NCBI RefSeq assembly: GCF_044803115.1 | Contig: NZ_CP085224.1 | Coordinates: 3,782,001-3,846,000 of the forward strand | DNA: 64,000 nt | DNA from: Caenispirillum salinarum_A | GTDB lineage: Bacteria; Pseudomonadota; Alphaproteobacteria; Rhodospirillales; Rhodospirillaceae | Reading direction: 5' to 3' | Part shown: positions 17,931 through 26,347 of the stretch, one piece after another | How the letters are laid out: each line of letters opens with the position of its first letter | How positions within the stretch are numbered: position 1 is the first letter of the stretch | Position numbers and translations under genes: made by a program | Notes under the pieces: generated by a model | The model's input: the letters and a program-made list of their open reading frames with translations, nothing else | What the model was told of the DNA's origin: nothing | Databases searched by the model: none

Positions 17931-18971
17931 ATGCTGTCCTATTCCGTCACGGAGTTGACCGACCCGCACGATTTCGCGCGCTGGGACGCCTTCGTCGACG
18001 CCTGCCCGGAAACCACCTTCTTCCATCGCGCCGGCTGGAAGCCCGTCATAGAGGAAAGCTTCGGCCAGCGCTGCCATTTCCTGATGGCCGAGCGGGCCGG
18101 CGCCATCCGCGGCATCCTGCCCCTGACGCTGGTCAAAAGCCGCCTGTTCGGCACGCGGCTGGTCTCCACCGGCTGGTGCGTCGGCGGCGGCGCGGCGCTG
18201 ACCGAGGACGCCGCCCTGCCCGCCCTGGACGCGGCGGCCGAAAGCCTGATGCAGCGGACCGGCGCCGCCTACATCGAGGTGCGCGACCCCGCCCGGCCGC
18301 ACGCCCAGTGGCCGCGCAAGGAGGGCCTTTACGCCACCTTCGACCGCACCACCGAGGCCGAGGAGGACGCCTGCCTCAAGCAGATTCCGCGCAAGCAGCG
18401 GGCCGTCGTGCGCAAGGCGCTGAAAAGCGACATGACCTGGCGCCGCGACGACGACGTGGACACCTGCTGGACGCTCTATGCCCGATCCATGCGGGGGCTG
18501 GGAACGCCGGTCTTCGCGCGCCGCTACTTCCGCGCCCTGAAGCGCACGTTCGGCGACGCCTGCGACGTACTGACGGTCGCGACGGCAGAGGGGGCGCCAC
18601 TGTCGTCGGTCCTGAACTTCTATTTCCGCGATCGCGTGCTGCCCTTCTACACCGGCGCCGTGCCCGAGGCCCGGACGACCGGCGCGGCGGACCTGATGTA
18701 CTACCGCCTCATGCGCGACAGTGTGGCGCGCGGGTATCCCGTCTTCGACTTCGGGCGCAGCAAGGTCGACACCGGCCCCTTCGCCTTCAAGAAGAACTGG
18801 GGCTTCACCCCGCGCGCGGTGATCCACGAGTTCCGCCTGCGCGAGGGCGAAGCCATGCCCGACGTCAATCCCAACAACCCGAAGTACCGGCGCATGATCG
18901 CGCTGTGGAAGCGCCTGCCGCTTCCGGTCGCGAACACCCTGGGCCCCTGGATCGGCCGACAAGTGGGATAG
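17931..18971 (+). CDS. FemAB-like XrtA/PEP-CTERM system-associated protein
   Basis: 346 residues with two GNAT-like halves, as in FemAB peptidyltransferases: FDRTTEAEEDACLKQIPRK and LKSDMTWRR in the middle, then SSVLNFYFRDRVLPFYTG and FDFGRSKVDTGPFAFKKNWG near the C-terminus, a segment strongly conserved in this subfamily. The family adds amino-acyl groups from charged tRNA to cell-wall or polymer acceptors. Together with the acyl carrier protein and amidotransferases this suggests a polymer carrying amino-acid-like substituents. Confidence 0.9.
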   Translation: MLSYSVTELTDPHDFARWDAFVDACPETTFFHRAGWKPVIEESFGQRCHFLMAERAGAIRGILPLTLVKSRLFGTRLVSTGWCVGGGAALTEDAALPALDAAAESLMQRTGAAYIEVRDPARPHAQWPRKEGLYATFDRTTEAEEDACLKQIPRKQRAVVRKALKSDMTWRRDDDVDTCWTLYARSMRGLGTPVFARRYFRALKRTFGDACDVLTVATAEGAPLSSVLNFYFRDRVLPFYTGAVPEARTTGAADLMYYRLMRDSVARGYPVFDFGRSKVDTGPFAFKKNWGFTPRAVIHEFRLREGEAMPDVNPNNPKYRRMIALWKRLPLPVANTLGPWIGRQVG

Positions 18972-19121
18972 GCTCGACGCCCCGGCGGACGAAGTGGCTA
19001 CGCCGGAAGGCGTGTCGGCAGGCGTTGCACCTCCTACACGGTAGGACCGAAGGGCGTTTGAAGCGAGAGGGCGGCGGACCTATCGTTCTGGTATCCGCAG
19101 CCCCACGGGAAACAGGTCACC

Positions 19122-19859
19122 ATGAGCGCGAACAGCGAGCATCACGATGACGTCACGCCCAACGGCGCGGACGGCCGCGCCGGACCGCCGGCCGCCGCGA
19201 CCGGCACCGGCCCTGCCCGGCGCCGCCTGCTGCAGGCAGGCCTGGGTGCGGCGCCGGTCATCCTGACCCTGACCAGCAAGCCGGCGTTCGCGCAGACGGT
19301 CACCGACCGCAGCGCCATGGAATCCATGTCCACCTGCGCCTCCGGCGCCAGCGAGGCCTGTCTGGAAGGCCAGACGGTGGAACAGTGGCGCGGGCGCTTC
19401 CTGCCCAGCACCGAGACCTTGAGCACCGACACCACCACCACCGACACCACGCTCGCCACCTTCAGCACGACCGAGACGACGGACACCACCACCACCGACG
19501 ACTCGGACACCACATCGACCGGCGACCTGACGTTCAAGTGGCTTTTCGGCGACCGCTGGGTCGACGTGAACGGCAGAAAGTGGCAGGGCAACCCCACCAT
19601 TGGCGACGTGCTGCACATGGACCCCTCGCTCAGCGAAGGCACGGCCAGTGACGACGCCGACCACCTGGGCAAGCGCCTGGTGGCGGCCTACCTGAACGCC
19701 GTGTCGCTGGATTATCCGATGACGCCAGAAGCGGTCCGCGCCCTGGGGGCCGTGGCCGTCACCGGCAGCGGCACCTTCGCCCCCTTCGAGGGCACGCTGA
19801 TAGAATGGGGCCCGCGGGAGTGCAGGGGCTACGTGACCAACACCATCGCCCTGTACTAG
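19122..19859 (+). CDS. Tat-like exported Thr/Asp-rich protein heading an HPr-rel-A type cassette
   Basis: 245 residues, not recognised. Residues about 30-58 form a twin-arginine-like signal (ARRRLLQAGLGAAPVILTL, ending AFAQT). Residues about 100-135 are almost entirely Thr, Asp and Ser (TDTTTTDTT, TTETTDTTTTDDSDTTS). The C-terminal part has an aromatic segment FKWLFGDRWVDVNGRKWQGN and ends in NTIALY. It precedes, by 13 bp and on the same strand, the PqqD-like, HprK-related kinase and nucleotidyltransferase genes. The Thr/Ser-rich tract next to a Ser-kinase homologue makes it a candidate substrate, but this is inference. Confidence 0.78.
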   Translation: MSANSEHHDDVTPNGADGRAGPPAAATGTGPARRRLLQAGLGAAPVILTLTSKPAFAQTVTDRSAMESMSTCASGASEACLEGQTVEQWRGRFLPSTETLSTDTTTTDTTLATFSTTETTDTTTTDDSDTTSTGDLTFKWLFGDRWVDVNGRKWQGNPTIGDVLHMDPSLSEGTASDDADHLGKRLVAAYLNAVSLDYPMTPEAVRALGAVAVTGSGTFAPFEGTLIEWGPRECRGYVTNTIALY

Positions 19860-19872
19860 AGCCGGCCGCGCC

Positions 19873-20223
19873 ATGACGGCACCGGACCAGACCGCCCCCG
19901 CCCTGCGCGCAACGCCCGCCCCGCGGCTGCTCTGGCGTCGCTGGGAGGATGGGGCGGTGGTCTACCGCGAGGATCGGGGCGAGACGCATTTTCTCGATCC
20001 CGCCACGGCTGCTGTCCTGGTCACGCTGTGCGAAGCCCCGGTGCCGCCTTCCCGCGACGATCTGCTCGCCGCCATGCGCGACGCGACGCCCGCAGGCGGC
20101 GACGGCGACGGCGAGGCGGGGACTGCCCGGCACCTGGCCCGGCACCTGGAGCGTATCCTCGACCGCCTGGCGCGGGCCGGACTGGTCCTGCGCCACACCC
20201 CGACGGACGCTCCGGCGCCATGA
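19873..20223 (+). CDS. PqqD-like protein of the HPr-rel-A type cassette
   Basis: 116 residues. The PqqD-like core is visible: LWRRWEDGAVVYREDRGETH, FLDPATAAVLVTLCE, then a helical tail ending in a carrier-like LERILDRLARAGLVLRH. PqqD domains bind peptide substrates of modifying enzymes. The protein is short, cytoplasmic and overlaps the HprK-related kinase start by 4 bp. It may present a target to the kinase. Confidence 0.83.
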   Translation: MTAPDQTAPALRATPAPRLLWRRWEDGAVVYREDRGETHFLDPATAAVLVTLCEAPVPPSRDDLLAAMRDATPAGGDGDGEAGTARHLARHLERILDRLARAGLVLRHTPTDAPAP

Positions 20224-21185
20224 CGGTCCTGTCCGCGCCACCTCGCCCGCCCCGCGCAGCCACGGAATCGGCGGCGCCCGTGATCTGCGTCCGCGACCTG
20301 GCGCCCGGCGCGGTGCGTGCCACCCTCGGCAGCGACGGGCTGCGGCTTCGTCTTGGTCCTTACACCGTGAACCTGCGCACGCGCCTGCCCGAGCTGGTCG
20401 CCATGGTGGAGCGCCTGTACGCCGCCCATCCCGTAGCGCCGGCGGATGCTTTCGTCGACGTGGAGGCGGAGGTGCGTTCCGCCGCCGGCCCGCGCCGCTG
20501 GATCTCGCCGCAGGTGCTGTTCCTGCGGGATTCCGAGGTCCTGTTCCAGCCCCAGCCCCGCGCCCACGCGCCGGCCATGATGGAATGGGGCCTGAACTGG
20601 TGCCTGTCGGTGGGCATCCACGACCTGATGGTGCTGCACGCCGCCGTCGTCGCCCGGCCCGACGGCCGCGCCGCCGTGATGCCGGCCCCGCCGGGCTCGG
20701 GCAAGACCACGCTGTGCGCGGGGCTTGTGGCGGCGGGTTGGAGGCTGCTGTCCGACGAGTTGTGCCTGGTGTCCCTGCACGACGGCGCCCTGATCCCCTG
20801 CCCGCGCCCGCTCAACCTGAAGAACCGGTCCATCGACGTCATCGCAGCGCGCCAGCCCGACGCCGTCCTGGGGCCCGAGGTGCGCGACACCAGCAAGGGC
20901 GTCGTGCGGCACCTGGCGCCGCCGACCGACAGCGTGGTCCGCGCCGGCGAGCCGGCACGCGCGGCCTGGGTGGTCTTCCCCACCTGGGCCGAGGGGGCGC
21001 CGGCCACCATGGTCCCGCTCGGCCGGGCGGAGGCCTTCCTGCGGCTGGTGGAGAACTGCTTCAACTACCACATCCTGGGCGGCGCGGCCTTCGCGGCGCT
21101 GGGCGCCCTGACCGACGCCGCCGAACCCCGCGCCTTCACCTATTCGGACCTGGACGATGCCGTCGCCGCCTTCGATGCGCTCTGA
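20220..21185 (+). CDS. HprK-related kinase A
   Basis: 321 residues from the ATG at 20220, which overlaps the PqqD-like stop. The P-loop APPGSGKTTLCAGLVAAGW lies near residue 158 and LLSDELCLV follows, the arrangement of the C-terminal kinase domain of HprK. No HPr protein is encoded nearby. It is part of a small conserved cassette with PqqD-like and nucleotidyltransferase proteins that often sits beside exosortase loci. The target is unknown; the Thr-rich protein at 19122-19859 is one possibility. Confidence 0.88.
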   Translation: MTVLSAPPRPPRAATESAAPVICVRDLAPGAVRATLGSDGLRLRLGPYTVNLRTRLPELVAMVERLYAAHPVAPADAFVDVEAEVRSAAGPRRWISPQVLFLRDSEVLFQPQPRAHAPAMMEWGLNWCLSVGIHDLMVLHAAVVARPDGRAAVMPAPPGSGKTTLCAGLVAAGWRLLSDELCLVSLHDGALIPCPRPLNLKNRSIDVIAARQPDAVLGPEVRDTSKGVVRHLAPPTDSVVRAGEPARAAWVVFPTWAEGAPATMVPLGRAEAFLRLVENCFNYHILGGAAFAALGALTDAAEPRAFTYSDLDDAVAAFDAL

Positions 21186-22275
21186 GCTGCTGCGCCTGAT
21201 GGGCGATCCCACCAGCGCGCCGGCCCTGACGCCGGCGCAGTGGTCGGCATTGCTGCCCGTGGCGCGCCAGGCCCGACTGCTCGGCCGGCTCGCGCACGCC
21301 GTCCGGGCGGCCGGTGTCCTGCCCGCCCTGCCCGACGGCCCGCGCCGGCACCTGACGGGCGCGCTGCGGCTGGTCGCCGCCCATCACCGCGACGTCCGGG
21401 CAGAGGTGGCGCACATCATGGAGGCGCTGAAGGACCTGGATGCGCCGGTGGTGCTGCTGAAGGGCGCGGCCTATGTGCTGGGCGACCTGCCGGCGGCCGA
21501 CGGGCGCCTGTTCACCGACACCGACGTGATGGTCCCGGCCGCCGCGCTCAACCGGGCGGAAAGCCTGCTGGCCCTGGCCGGATGGGTGCCGGCGAAATCC
21601 GACGCCTACGACACCCTGTACTACCGCCGGTGGATGCATCAGGTGCCGCCTCTGGTGCATTTCCGGCGCGGAACGGTGCTGGACCTGCATCATACGCTGG
21701 TGCCGCCGACCGCGCGGGTGGCCCTGGAGGCCGACCTGGTCTTCGGTGCCGCCCGTCCCCTTCCCGGAGTGCCGGGGGCATGGCTTCCCGCACCGGCGGA
21801 CATGGTCCTGCACTCGGCGGCGCACCTGTTCAACGAGGGCATGTTCAACAATGCCCTGCGGGATCTGTCGGACATGGACCGCCTGTTGCGCCACTTCGCA
21901 GCGACGGACCCCGGCTTCTGGGACAGCCTGCCCGCCCGCGCCCGTCGGCTGGACATGGAAGCCCCGCTGGCCCACGCCCTTGTCGCGGCCCGCGGCCTTC
22001 TCGGCACGCCGGTGCCCGAGGCGGTGGCCGTGCGGCTCATGGCGGAGACGGGCCTCGGGCCGCGCCTGCTGTCGCCCGTCTTCGACGCCGCCCTGCAGCC
22101 GTCCCATCCCGCCTGCCGGGGACGCGGCGCGGCGGCGGCCGTGGGGTTCCTCTACCTGCGCGGCCACTGGATGCGCATGCCGCTCCGCCACCTGGTCCCG
22201 CACCTGACGCGCAAGGCATGGCGCGCCGCTCTGGAAGGCCTGCACGCCGATCCCACCCAGCGGGCCGCGCGCTGA
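21175..22275 (+). CDS. Nucleotidyltransferase family protein of the HPr-rel-A type cassette
   Basis: 366 residues from the ATG at 21175, which lies inside the end of the kinase gene (an 11-bp overlap); an ATG at 21157 is an alternative. The nucleotidyltransferase core appears in VVLLKGAAYVLGDLPAADGR with the acidic triad segment LFTDTDVMVPAAAL, typical of the NTP_transf_5 family. The rest is helical, with a His-rich LHSAAHLFNEGMFNN. It probably adds a nucleotide to a protein or sugar acceptor in this cassette. Confidence 0.87.
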   Translation: MRSELLRLMGDPTSAPALTPAQWSALLPVARQARLLGRLAHAVRAAGVLPALPDGPRRHLTGALRLVAAHHRDVRAEVAHIMEALKDLDAPVVLLKGAAYVLGDLPAADGRLFTDTDVMVPAAALNRAESLLALAGWVPAKSDAYDTLYYRRWMHQVPPLVHFRRGTVLDLHHTLVPPTARVALEADLVFGAARPLPGVPGAWLPAPADMVLHSAAHLFNEGMFNNALRDLSDMDRLLRHFAATDPGFWDSLPARARRLDMEAPLAHALVAARGLLGTPVPEAVAVRLMAETGLGPRLLSPVFDAALQPSHPACRGRGAAAAVGFLYLRGHWMRMPLRHLVPHLTRKAWRAALEGLHADPTQRAAR

Positions 22276-22286
22276 GGCCTGCCGCG

Positions 22287-22715
22287 TCACCGTCGTTTGC
22301 GCGCCAGGCGCCCGGCGATCCACAACACCAGCAGGATGCCCGCGCCATTGGCGGCGGCATCGACGACGGACCCGGTGTGGAAGGGCAGCCGCGCCTGGAT
22401 CATCTCGATCCACACGCCGAAGGTCATCAGCCCGACGCCGACCCAGCGGAACCACGCGGCACGGTCGCCGCCGAGCGCCACGACGGCCAGCGCCGTCAGC
22501 CAGGCATAGGCCGCAAGGTGCAGGACCTTGTCCCACACCGGCACGGGCGGCGGCGGTGCGCGGTTGGCGGTGGGACCGTGCGTCGACAGCGAAAGCCAGA
22601 CGATTGCCGCGACGCTGACAAGGAATCCGGCAACTCCCACGGCCCGCCACGGCGCGGCGCGGCGCCTTCGGCCCGGCGGGATGGGCGGCGGGTGCTGCGG
22701 GGGCGTCAGGTCCAT
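22287..22715 (-). CDS. VanZ-like membrane protein
   Basis: 142 residues from the ATG at 22715. Four hydrophobic segments are visible (VAGFLVSVAAIVWLSL, HLAAYAWLTALAVVAL, WVGVGLMTFGVWIEMIQ, AANGAGILLVLWIA). The conserved DKVLHLAAYAWLT and EMIQARLPFHTGSVVDAAAN match VanZ family proteins. It is convergent with the nucleotidyltransferase gene. The family often accompanies exosortase loci; function unknown. Confidence 0.85.
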   Translation of the reverse strand: MDLTPPQHPPPIPPGRRRRAAPWRAVGVAGFLVSVAAIVWLSLSTHGPTANRAPPPPVPVWDKVLHLAAYAWLTALAVVALGGDRAAWFRWVGVGLMTFGVWIEMIQARLPFHTGSVVDAAANGAGILLVLWIAGRLARKRR

Positions 22716-22841
22716 GGCGAGGCTGCGGCACTCCTGAACCGTCGGGCGGCCGGCGGCAGAAACGGCGGCGGGCGCCCCCACGTCATGGAGGCGCCCGCCG
22801 GATCGTCTTCGGCCGGTAGAGCGATGCCCGGCCGGCCCGGA

Positions 22842-23525
22842 TCAGGCCGGCTGGACACCCGTCGGCTGCGCGCTGTTGGCAAAGCCGTGGTGCAGCGCCC
22901 AGATGGCCGCCTGGGTGCGGTTGGCCGCGTTGATCTTCTTCAGCAGGCTGCGCAGGTGCACCTTCACGGTGGCTTCCGTGATGCTGAGGCGGCGGGCGAT
23001 GACCTTGTTGGGCTCGCCGGCGACCAGCAGGTGCAGGATGTCCATCTCGCGGGCGGTCAGGTTGTACTGCTCCTGGCTGCCCGGCATGACCACCATGGAC
23101 TGGGCACCGCCACGCAGCAGGCGCGCCACCAGGTTGGCCGGATAAACCCGCTCGCCCTCAGCGATCAGGGCCAGGGACTGCAGCAGGACCGAAGGCTTCA
23201 TGGTCTTGATCAGGAAACCGTCGATGTCCTGCATCAGGCAATCGGTCATCAGCATGGGACACTGCTGGCCGACCAGCGCCACGATCCGCGCGTCGGGCAC
23301 GGCCTCGCGGATGGCGTTGAAGTCGGCCGGAACCGTTTCGGCGCCCGCCGGCAGTTCGGCGATGACAAGGTCCGGATGCTCGGTCTGCAGGTAGGACAGC
23401 GCGTCCTCCACCCGTTCCGCCTCACAGTCGATGCGGAACCGGCTGTCCCGAAGGATGCTCTTGAGCCCCTCCCGGAAGAACGAATTGCTCTCAATGATGC
23501 AGGTCTTGATAAGCTCTTTTTCCAT
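22842..23525 (-). CDS. LuxR-type response regulator with altered receiver
   Basis: 227 residues from the ATG at 23525 with GGGGGTC upstream. Residues 1-120 form a receiver-like domain. The acidic pair is degenerate (IESNSFFREGL) and the phosphoacceptor site reads PDLVIAEL, so Glu stands where Asp is phosphorylated. The C-terminus is a LuxR/NarL helix-turn-helix (LTAREMDILHLLVAGEPNKV and ITEATVKVHLRSLL). A Glu there can mimic phosphorylation, so activity may be constitutive or controlled otherwise. It borders the exopolysaccharide locus and probably regulates it. A 37-bp dyad lies about 400 bp upstream. Confidence 0.9.
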   Translation of the reverse strand: MEKELIKTCIIESNSFFREGLKSILRDSRFRIDCEAERVEDALSYLQTEHPDLVIAELPAGAETVPADFNAIREAVPDARIVALVGQQCPMLMTDCLMQDIDGFLIKTMKPSVLLQSLALIAEGERVYPANLVARLLRGGAQSMVVMPGSQEQYNLTAREMDILHLLVAGEPNKVIARRLSITEATVKVHLRSLLKKINAANRTQAAIWALHHGFANSAQPTGVQPA

Positions 23526-24594
23526 CGTGACCCCCAAAGTCGGTCGAAATGTTATCCCCAAGTCGCGATAGATAGTCCCCAGAACCCCACCTGTTTACCG
23601 GGCGGACGGTGGCCTGAACCGGCAGATGCCTTGCGAATTATGCCGGCGCCCCGAAAGGTGACCGACTGCCTTTTTTTATCCTTCGCGAGACACCAGCCGT
23701 CGCGCGTTCTGCGCGGAGCGGCCTGGTTGACTATGTCGCATGAACGCCACCTTCCGGTTGAGAACCAGGGCAGACGGCGCCCACTGCATGCCTCGATAGC
23801 GCATATCCTCAATTCACCTTGAAGCGGCGGCGCGCCTTGTAGCCGGCCCGTCCTACCGCTTCGTCGCGGCACACACGGTCTTAGGAACCGCGGGCACAGA
23901 AAAAAGGTCCATCCAAAGTTATGCCGGGAGGAAAAATTTTTCCGCCTTTCGGCATATGACTAAGCTTCTCCCGCATCCGCGGCCATGACGACATTCCGGA
24001 TCGGGAAACAACACATCCATCCACTGACCAATGAAGAGGCAACAGAGCCCTCAAAGGACGAACGGCATATGTCTCAGTCGCATGGAAGGTAGCACGGCAC
24101 CCACCCGATAAAAAGCCCCCCGTAGAAGGGAACCGACAATTTATTCGAAATGTGCGGACCTTTATTAAAAATGCGCCCGACTTTACTATACTTTTCGCGC
24201 GTGCTCACGCCCCCTTGGTCGCACGACCAGGTGTGCGGCACCATTCCAAACGCGCAACTCTGCGCGAACGGTTGAGACGCCACCGCGACCGCAGTGCTTC
24301 TTTAGGCGGAGCAGACCCTGACGGTTTGGCGGGCCCGGCCCAACCGAAAGATCTCCACGTCGGGGCGCGCGGGCCGCCGGTCGCCTCAGACGCGGCCGAC
24401 TCGGCCAGGGGCCGGACCTTTCGGCATCCGCCCTGCCGCCAATGGCGGGGCCGCGTACGTCGCCTGCGTGGTGGAAAACCGCCGTGCCGGCGCCCTACAG
24501 TATGACTGGGCCGAAAAGCCCGCGCGCCCGCCGCGGTGGAGTCTTTCCCCCTCACCATTCCCCCCTGCGACACCACGGCGGGCGCTACCTCTTC
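23526..24594. other. 1.07-kb non-coding stretch between regulators
   Basis: No convincing gene on either strand; the short frames here lack domain signatures and ribosome sites. The segment is AT-richer around 23.88-24.2 kb and carries the large dyad at 23920-23956. It could hold a small RNA or extended regulatory region, which sequence alone does not show. Confidence 0.5.
23920..23956. promoter_or_regulatory. Nested dyad-symmetric element
   Basis: Outer arms TATGCCG (23920-23926) and CGGCATA (23950-23956) enclose a perfect 14-bp palindrome GGAAAAATTTTTCC (23930-23943). This is a strong protein-binding-site candidate upstream of the LuxR-type regulator gene, about 395 bp from its start. Confidence 0.5.
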
Positions 24595-24638
24595 GCGAAA
24601 AAAGGCCGCCGACCCAAGGGTCCGGCGGCCTTTTTCGC
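24595..24638 (-). terminator. Rho-independent terminator of the MarR gene
   Basis: A long stem (GCGAAAAA...GGCCGCCG pairing with CGGCGGCC...TTTTTCGC) with a short GACCCAAGGGTC-containing top. On the minus strand a run of six T follows the stem, so it ends transcription from the MarR gene stopping at 24662. The A-run makes it potentially bidirectional. Confidence 0.85.
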
Positions 24639-24661
24639 GTTGATCGCACGCGGGTGCGGCG

Positions 24662-25177
24662 TCAGCCGGGCGGATCGTCGGGCCAGTCGTCCCCGCGGCC
24701 CTCGGCCACCTCCAGAAGCCGCGACAGGCTGGCGGCCATCATGCGCTGACCGCCGCGCATGGGCTTGAAGAAGCGGCCGTCCACCTCTTCGACCAGCGGC
24801 ACGGCCCGACGCACCAGGGCCGCGCCTTCGTCGGTCAGGCGCGGGTTCTTGGCGCGGGTGTCGCGGCCCTTGCGGCGTTCGACCAGACCGCGCTTTTCCA
24901 ACCCGCGCAGGATCTGTGACATGGTGTTGGGATCAAGGCGCACATGCCGCCCCAGCGCCGCCTGGCTGACCGGCGCTCCGTCGCGGGTCAGCCAGGCCAG
25001 CGACGCCATGGTGACGAACTGCGGATGCGTCAGGCCCAGCGGCGTCAAAGCGCCCTCCACCTGGCGGCGCCACGTGGTGCTGACCAGCCACAGCAGGAAT
25101 CCCGGGCTTGCATCCGGCCCGGCATAGCGGCTGACCTCGGTCCAGTCGTCGTCGGTGGTCACGGTCATCTTCGTCAT
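24662..25177 (-). CDS. MarR family transcriptional regulator
   Basis: 171 residues. The winged helix-turn-helix is clear: LTHPQFVTMASLAWL, then VSQAALGRHVRLDPNTMSQI, LRGLEKRGLVERRKGRDTR and LTDEGAALVRRAVPLVEEV. It is a dimeric repressor by family. The neighbours give no target; it is probably autoregulated from the 320-bp upstream region and may respond to a small phenolic or antibiotic-like ligand. Confidence 0.92.
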   Translation of the reverse strand: MTKMTVTTDDDWTEVSRYAGPDASPGFLLWLVSTTWRRQVEGALTPLGLTHPQFVTMASLAWLTRDGAPVSQAALGRHVRLDPNTMSQILRGLEKRGLVERRKGRDTRAKNPRLTDEGAALVRRAVPLVEEVDGRFFKPMRGGQRMMAASLSRLLEVAEGRGDDWPDDPPG

Positions 25178-25498
25178 GGCGCGAACAGTACACGCATCAT
25201 CCGCGGGAATGTGACGAAAATCCGGCCGGATCAGCCGAATGCGCAGCCCGGGGAAACGGCTCTGCCGACCCTAAGGCGAGCCATTTTCGGAATTTACCCT
25301 CAATGGGAGCAGCATAGCGCAACTCAAAATAAAAATGCCGCCGCGATTTCCTCTCAACTTACGAAATTCATTCGCGTAAAGAGAGTTAACCTTGGAGCCT
25401 CTTGACTATAACTAAGGTCCAGATGTCAAAGGCTTGCGACGTCCTAAGGTTATTCGTTATACTTGCTGAAAACAATCGTGGGGCGAGCGGGAACCGAC
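25178..25498. promoter_or_regulatory. Intergenic region with brnT promoter
   Basis: A sigma-70-like promoter for the toxin gene can be drawn: TTGCGA at 25434-25439, an 18-bp spacer and TATACT at 25458-25463, 35 bp before the BrnT start. The rest is AT-richer than the surroundings and has no gene. Confidence 0.5.
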
Positions 25499-25795
25499 AT
25501 GTATGACGGCTTCGAATGGGACGGAGCCCGGGACAGGTCCAATGTCGAGGCACACGGGGTCGACCTGGAAAGTGCGGCGGCGGTGTTCGAGGGACCGGTC
25601 CTGGCGCGGCCCGATGAGCGTGCCGCCCTGGGCGAGCGCCGCTTCATCGGAATCGGCGCCGTTTCCGGCGTGGAACTGACCATCGTCTTTACCGTCCGGT
25701 CCCCCCGCCTGTGCAGGATCGTGTCGGCACGGAGGGCTCATGGCATCGAGCGGCAAACGTATCATGAGGCGCTCGCGCGCCGCGCTGCGGATTGA
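25499..25795 (+). CDS. brnT: BrnT family toxin
   Basis: 98 residues from the ATG at 25499. The BrnT signature is present: FEWDGARDRSNVEAHGVDL, then AAAVFEGPVLARPDER, GERRFIGIGAVSGVELTIVF and RIVSARRAHGIERQTYHEA, matching the RelE-like fold family of ribonuclease toxins. It overlaps the antitoxin gene by 56 bp, the normal order for this type-II system. BrnA would repress the operon. Confidence 0.9.
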   Translation: MYDGFEWDGARDRSNVEAHGVDLESAAAVFEGPVLARPDERAALGERRFIGIGAVSGVELTIVFTVRSPRLCRIVSARRAHGIERQTYHEALARRAAD

Positions 25796-26051
25796 TCCCG
25801 ACCGGCTGCACGACGCCGCTCGCCGCGACGACCGGACCATCGCCGAGGAGGCAGAGGCCGATCCAGCCTCGGCCCCCGTGCAGCAGCCGGAGAACTGGCG
25901 CGGGGCGGAACTGATCGAGCCCGAGACGACTGTGCAGGTCACCCTGCGGGTCCACCGCGACACACTGCGCGCGTTCCAGGCCGATGGCCCGGGCGCCGAG
26001 CAGCGCATGGCGCGCGTGCTCGACGAACAGGCCCGCCAGCAAACCGACTGA
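25740..26051 (+). CDS. brnA: BrnA family antitoxin
   Basis: 103 residues from the ATG at 25740, preceded by GGAGG; an internal ATG at 25764 is possible. The C-terminal part has the ribbon-helix-helix-like BrnA segment: VQVTLRVHRDTLRAFQADGP and GAEQRMARVLDEQARQ. The N-terminal half contains an acidic segment and ENWRGAELI, which normally wraps the toxin. It binds BrnT and represses the operon by family. Confidence 0.88.
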   Translation: MASSGKRIMRRSRAALRIDPDRLHDAARRDDRTIAEEAEADPASAPVQQPENWRGAELIEPETTVQVTLRVHRDTLRAFQADGPGAEQRMARVLDEQARQQTD

Positions 26052-26053
26052 TA

Positions 26054-26096
26054 CCGGACGACACATGAAATCGTACACTTGTCGTCCGGCAAGGCC
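26054..26096 (+). repeat. 43-bp inverted repeat, copy 1
   Basis: Begins 3 bp after the brnA stop. Its reverse complement matches 26304-26347 with about four differences. Internally it has perfect 10-bp arms, CCGGACGACA (26054-26063) and TGTCGTCCGG (26080-26089), so it may also fold as a hairpin at the end of the toxin-antitoxin transcript. Confidence 0.75.
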
Positions 26097-26303
26097 GACT
26101 GGCCGCCGCGCCTTATGGCGCGTAAGGCTGCGTGCCGCCTGAACGCAGCGTCGATGATTGAAAGGAATGACGCTGCGGTGTGCGCGCTTACGCGCGCGCC
26201 GTAGGCTCCTGACGGCAGGTCGGCACCTGACGCACGAGACAGTCGCTCACGCGCCATCGGGCGGGCGCGGCAGCCGGTGTCCGTGTCGCGCTCACCAAGG
26301 CTC

Positions 26304-26347
26304 AGGCCTTGCCGGTCGACGAGTGTACGATTTCGTGTGTCGTCCGG
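26304..26347 (-). repeat. 43-bp inverted repeat, copy 2
   Basis: Inverted partner of the copy at 26054-26096, sharing AGGCCTTGCCGG, GTGTACGATTTC and TGTCGTCCGG blocks. The hairpin arms are less perfect here. It could be one end of a small non-autonomous element or a member of a dispersed repeat family. Confidence 0.72.

Noticed and set aside
24074..24283. 69-codon minus-strand frame in the long intergenic region
   Set aside because: No ribosome site, no recognisable motif and biased composition.
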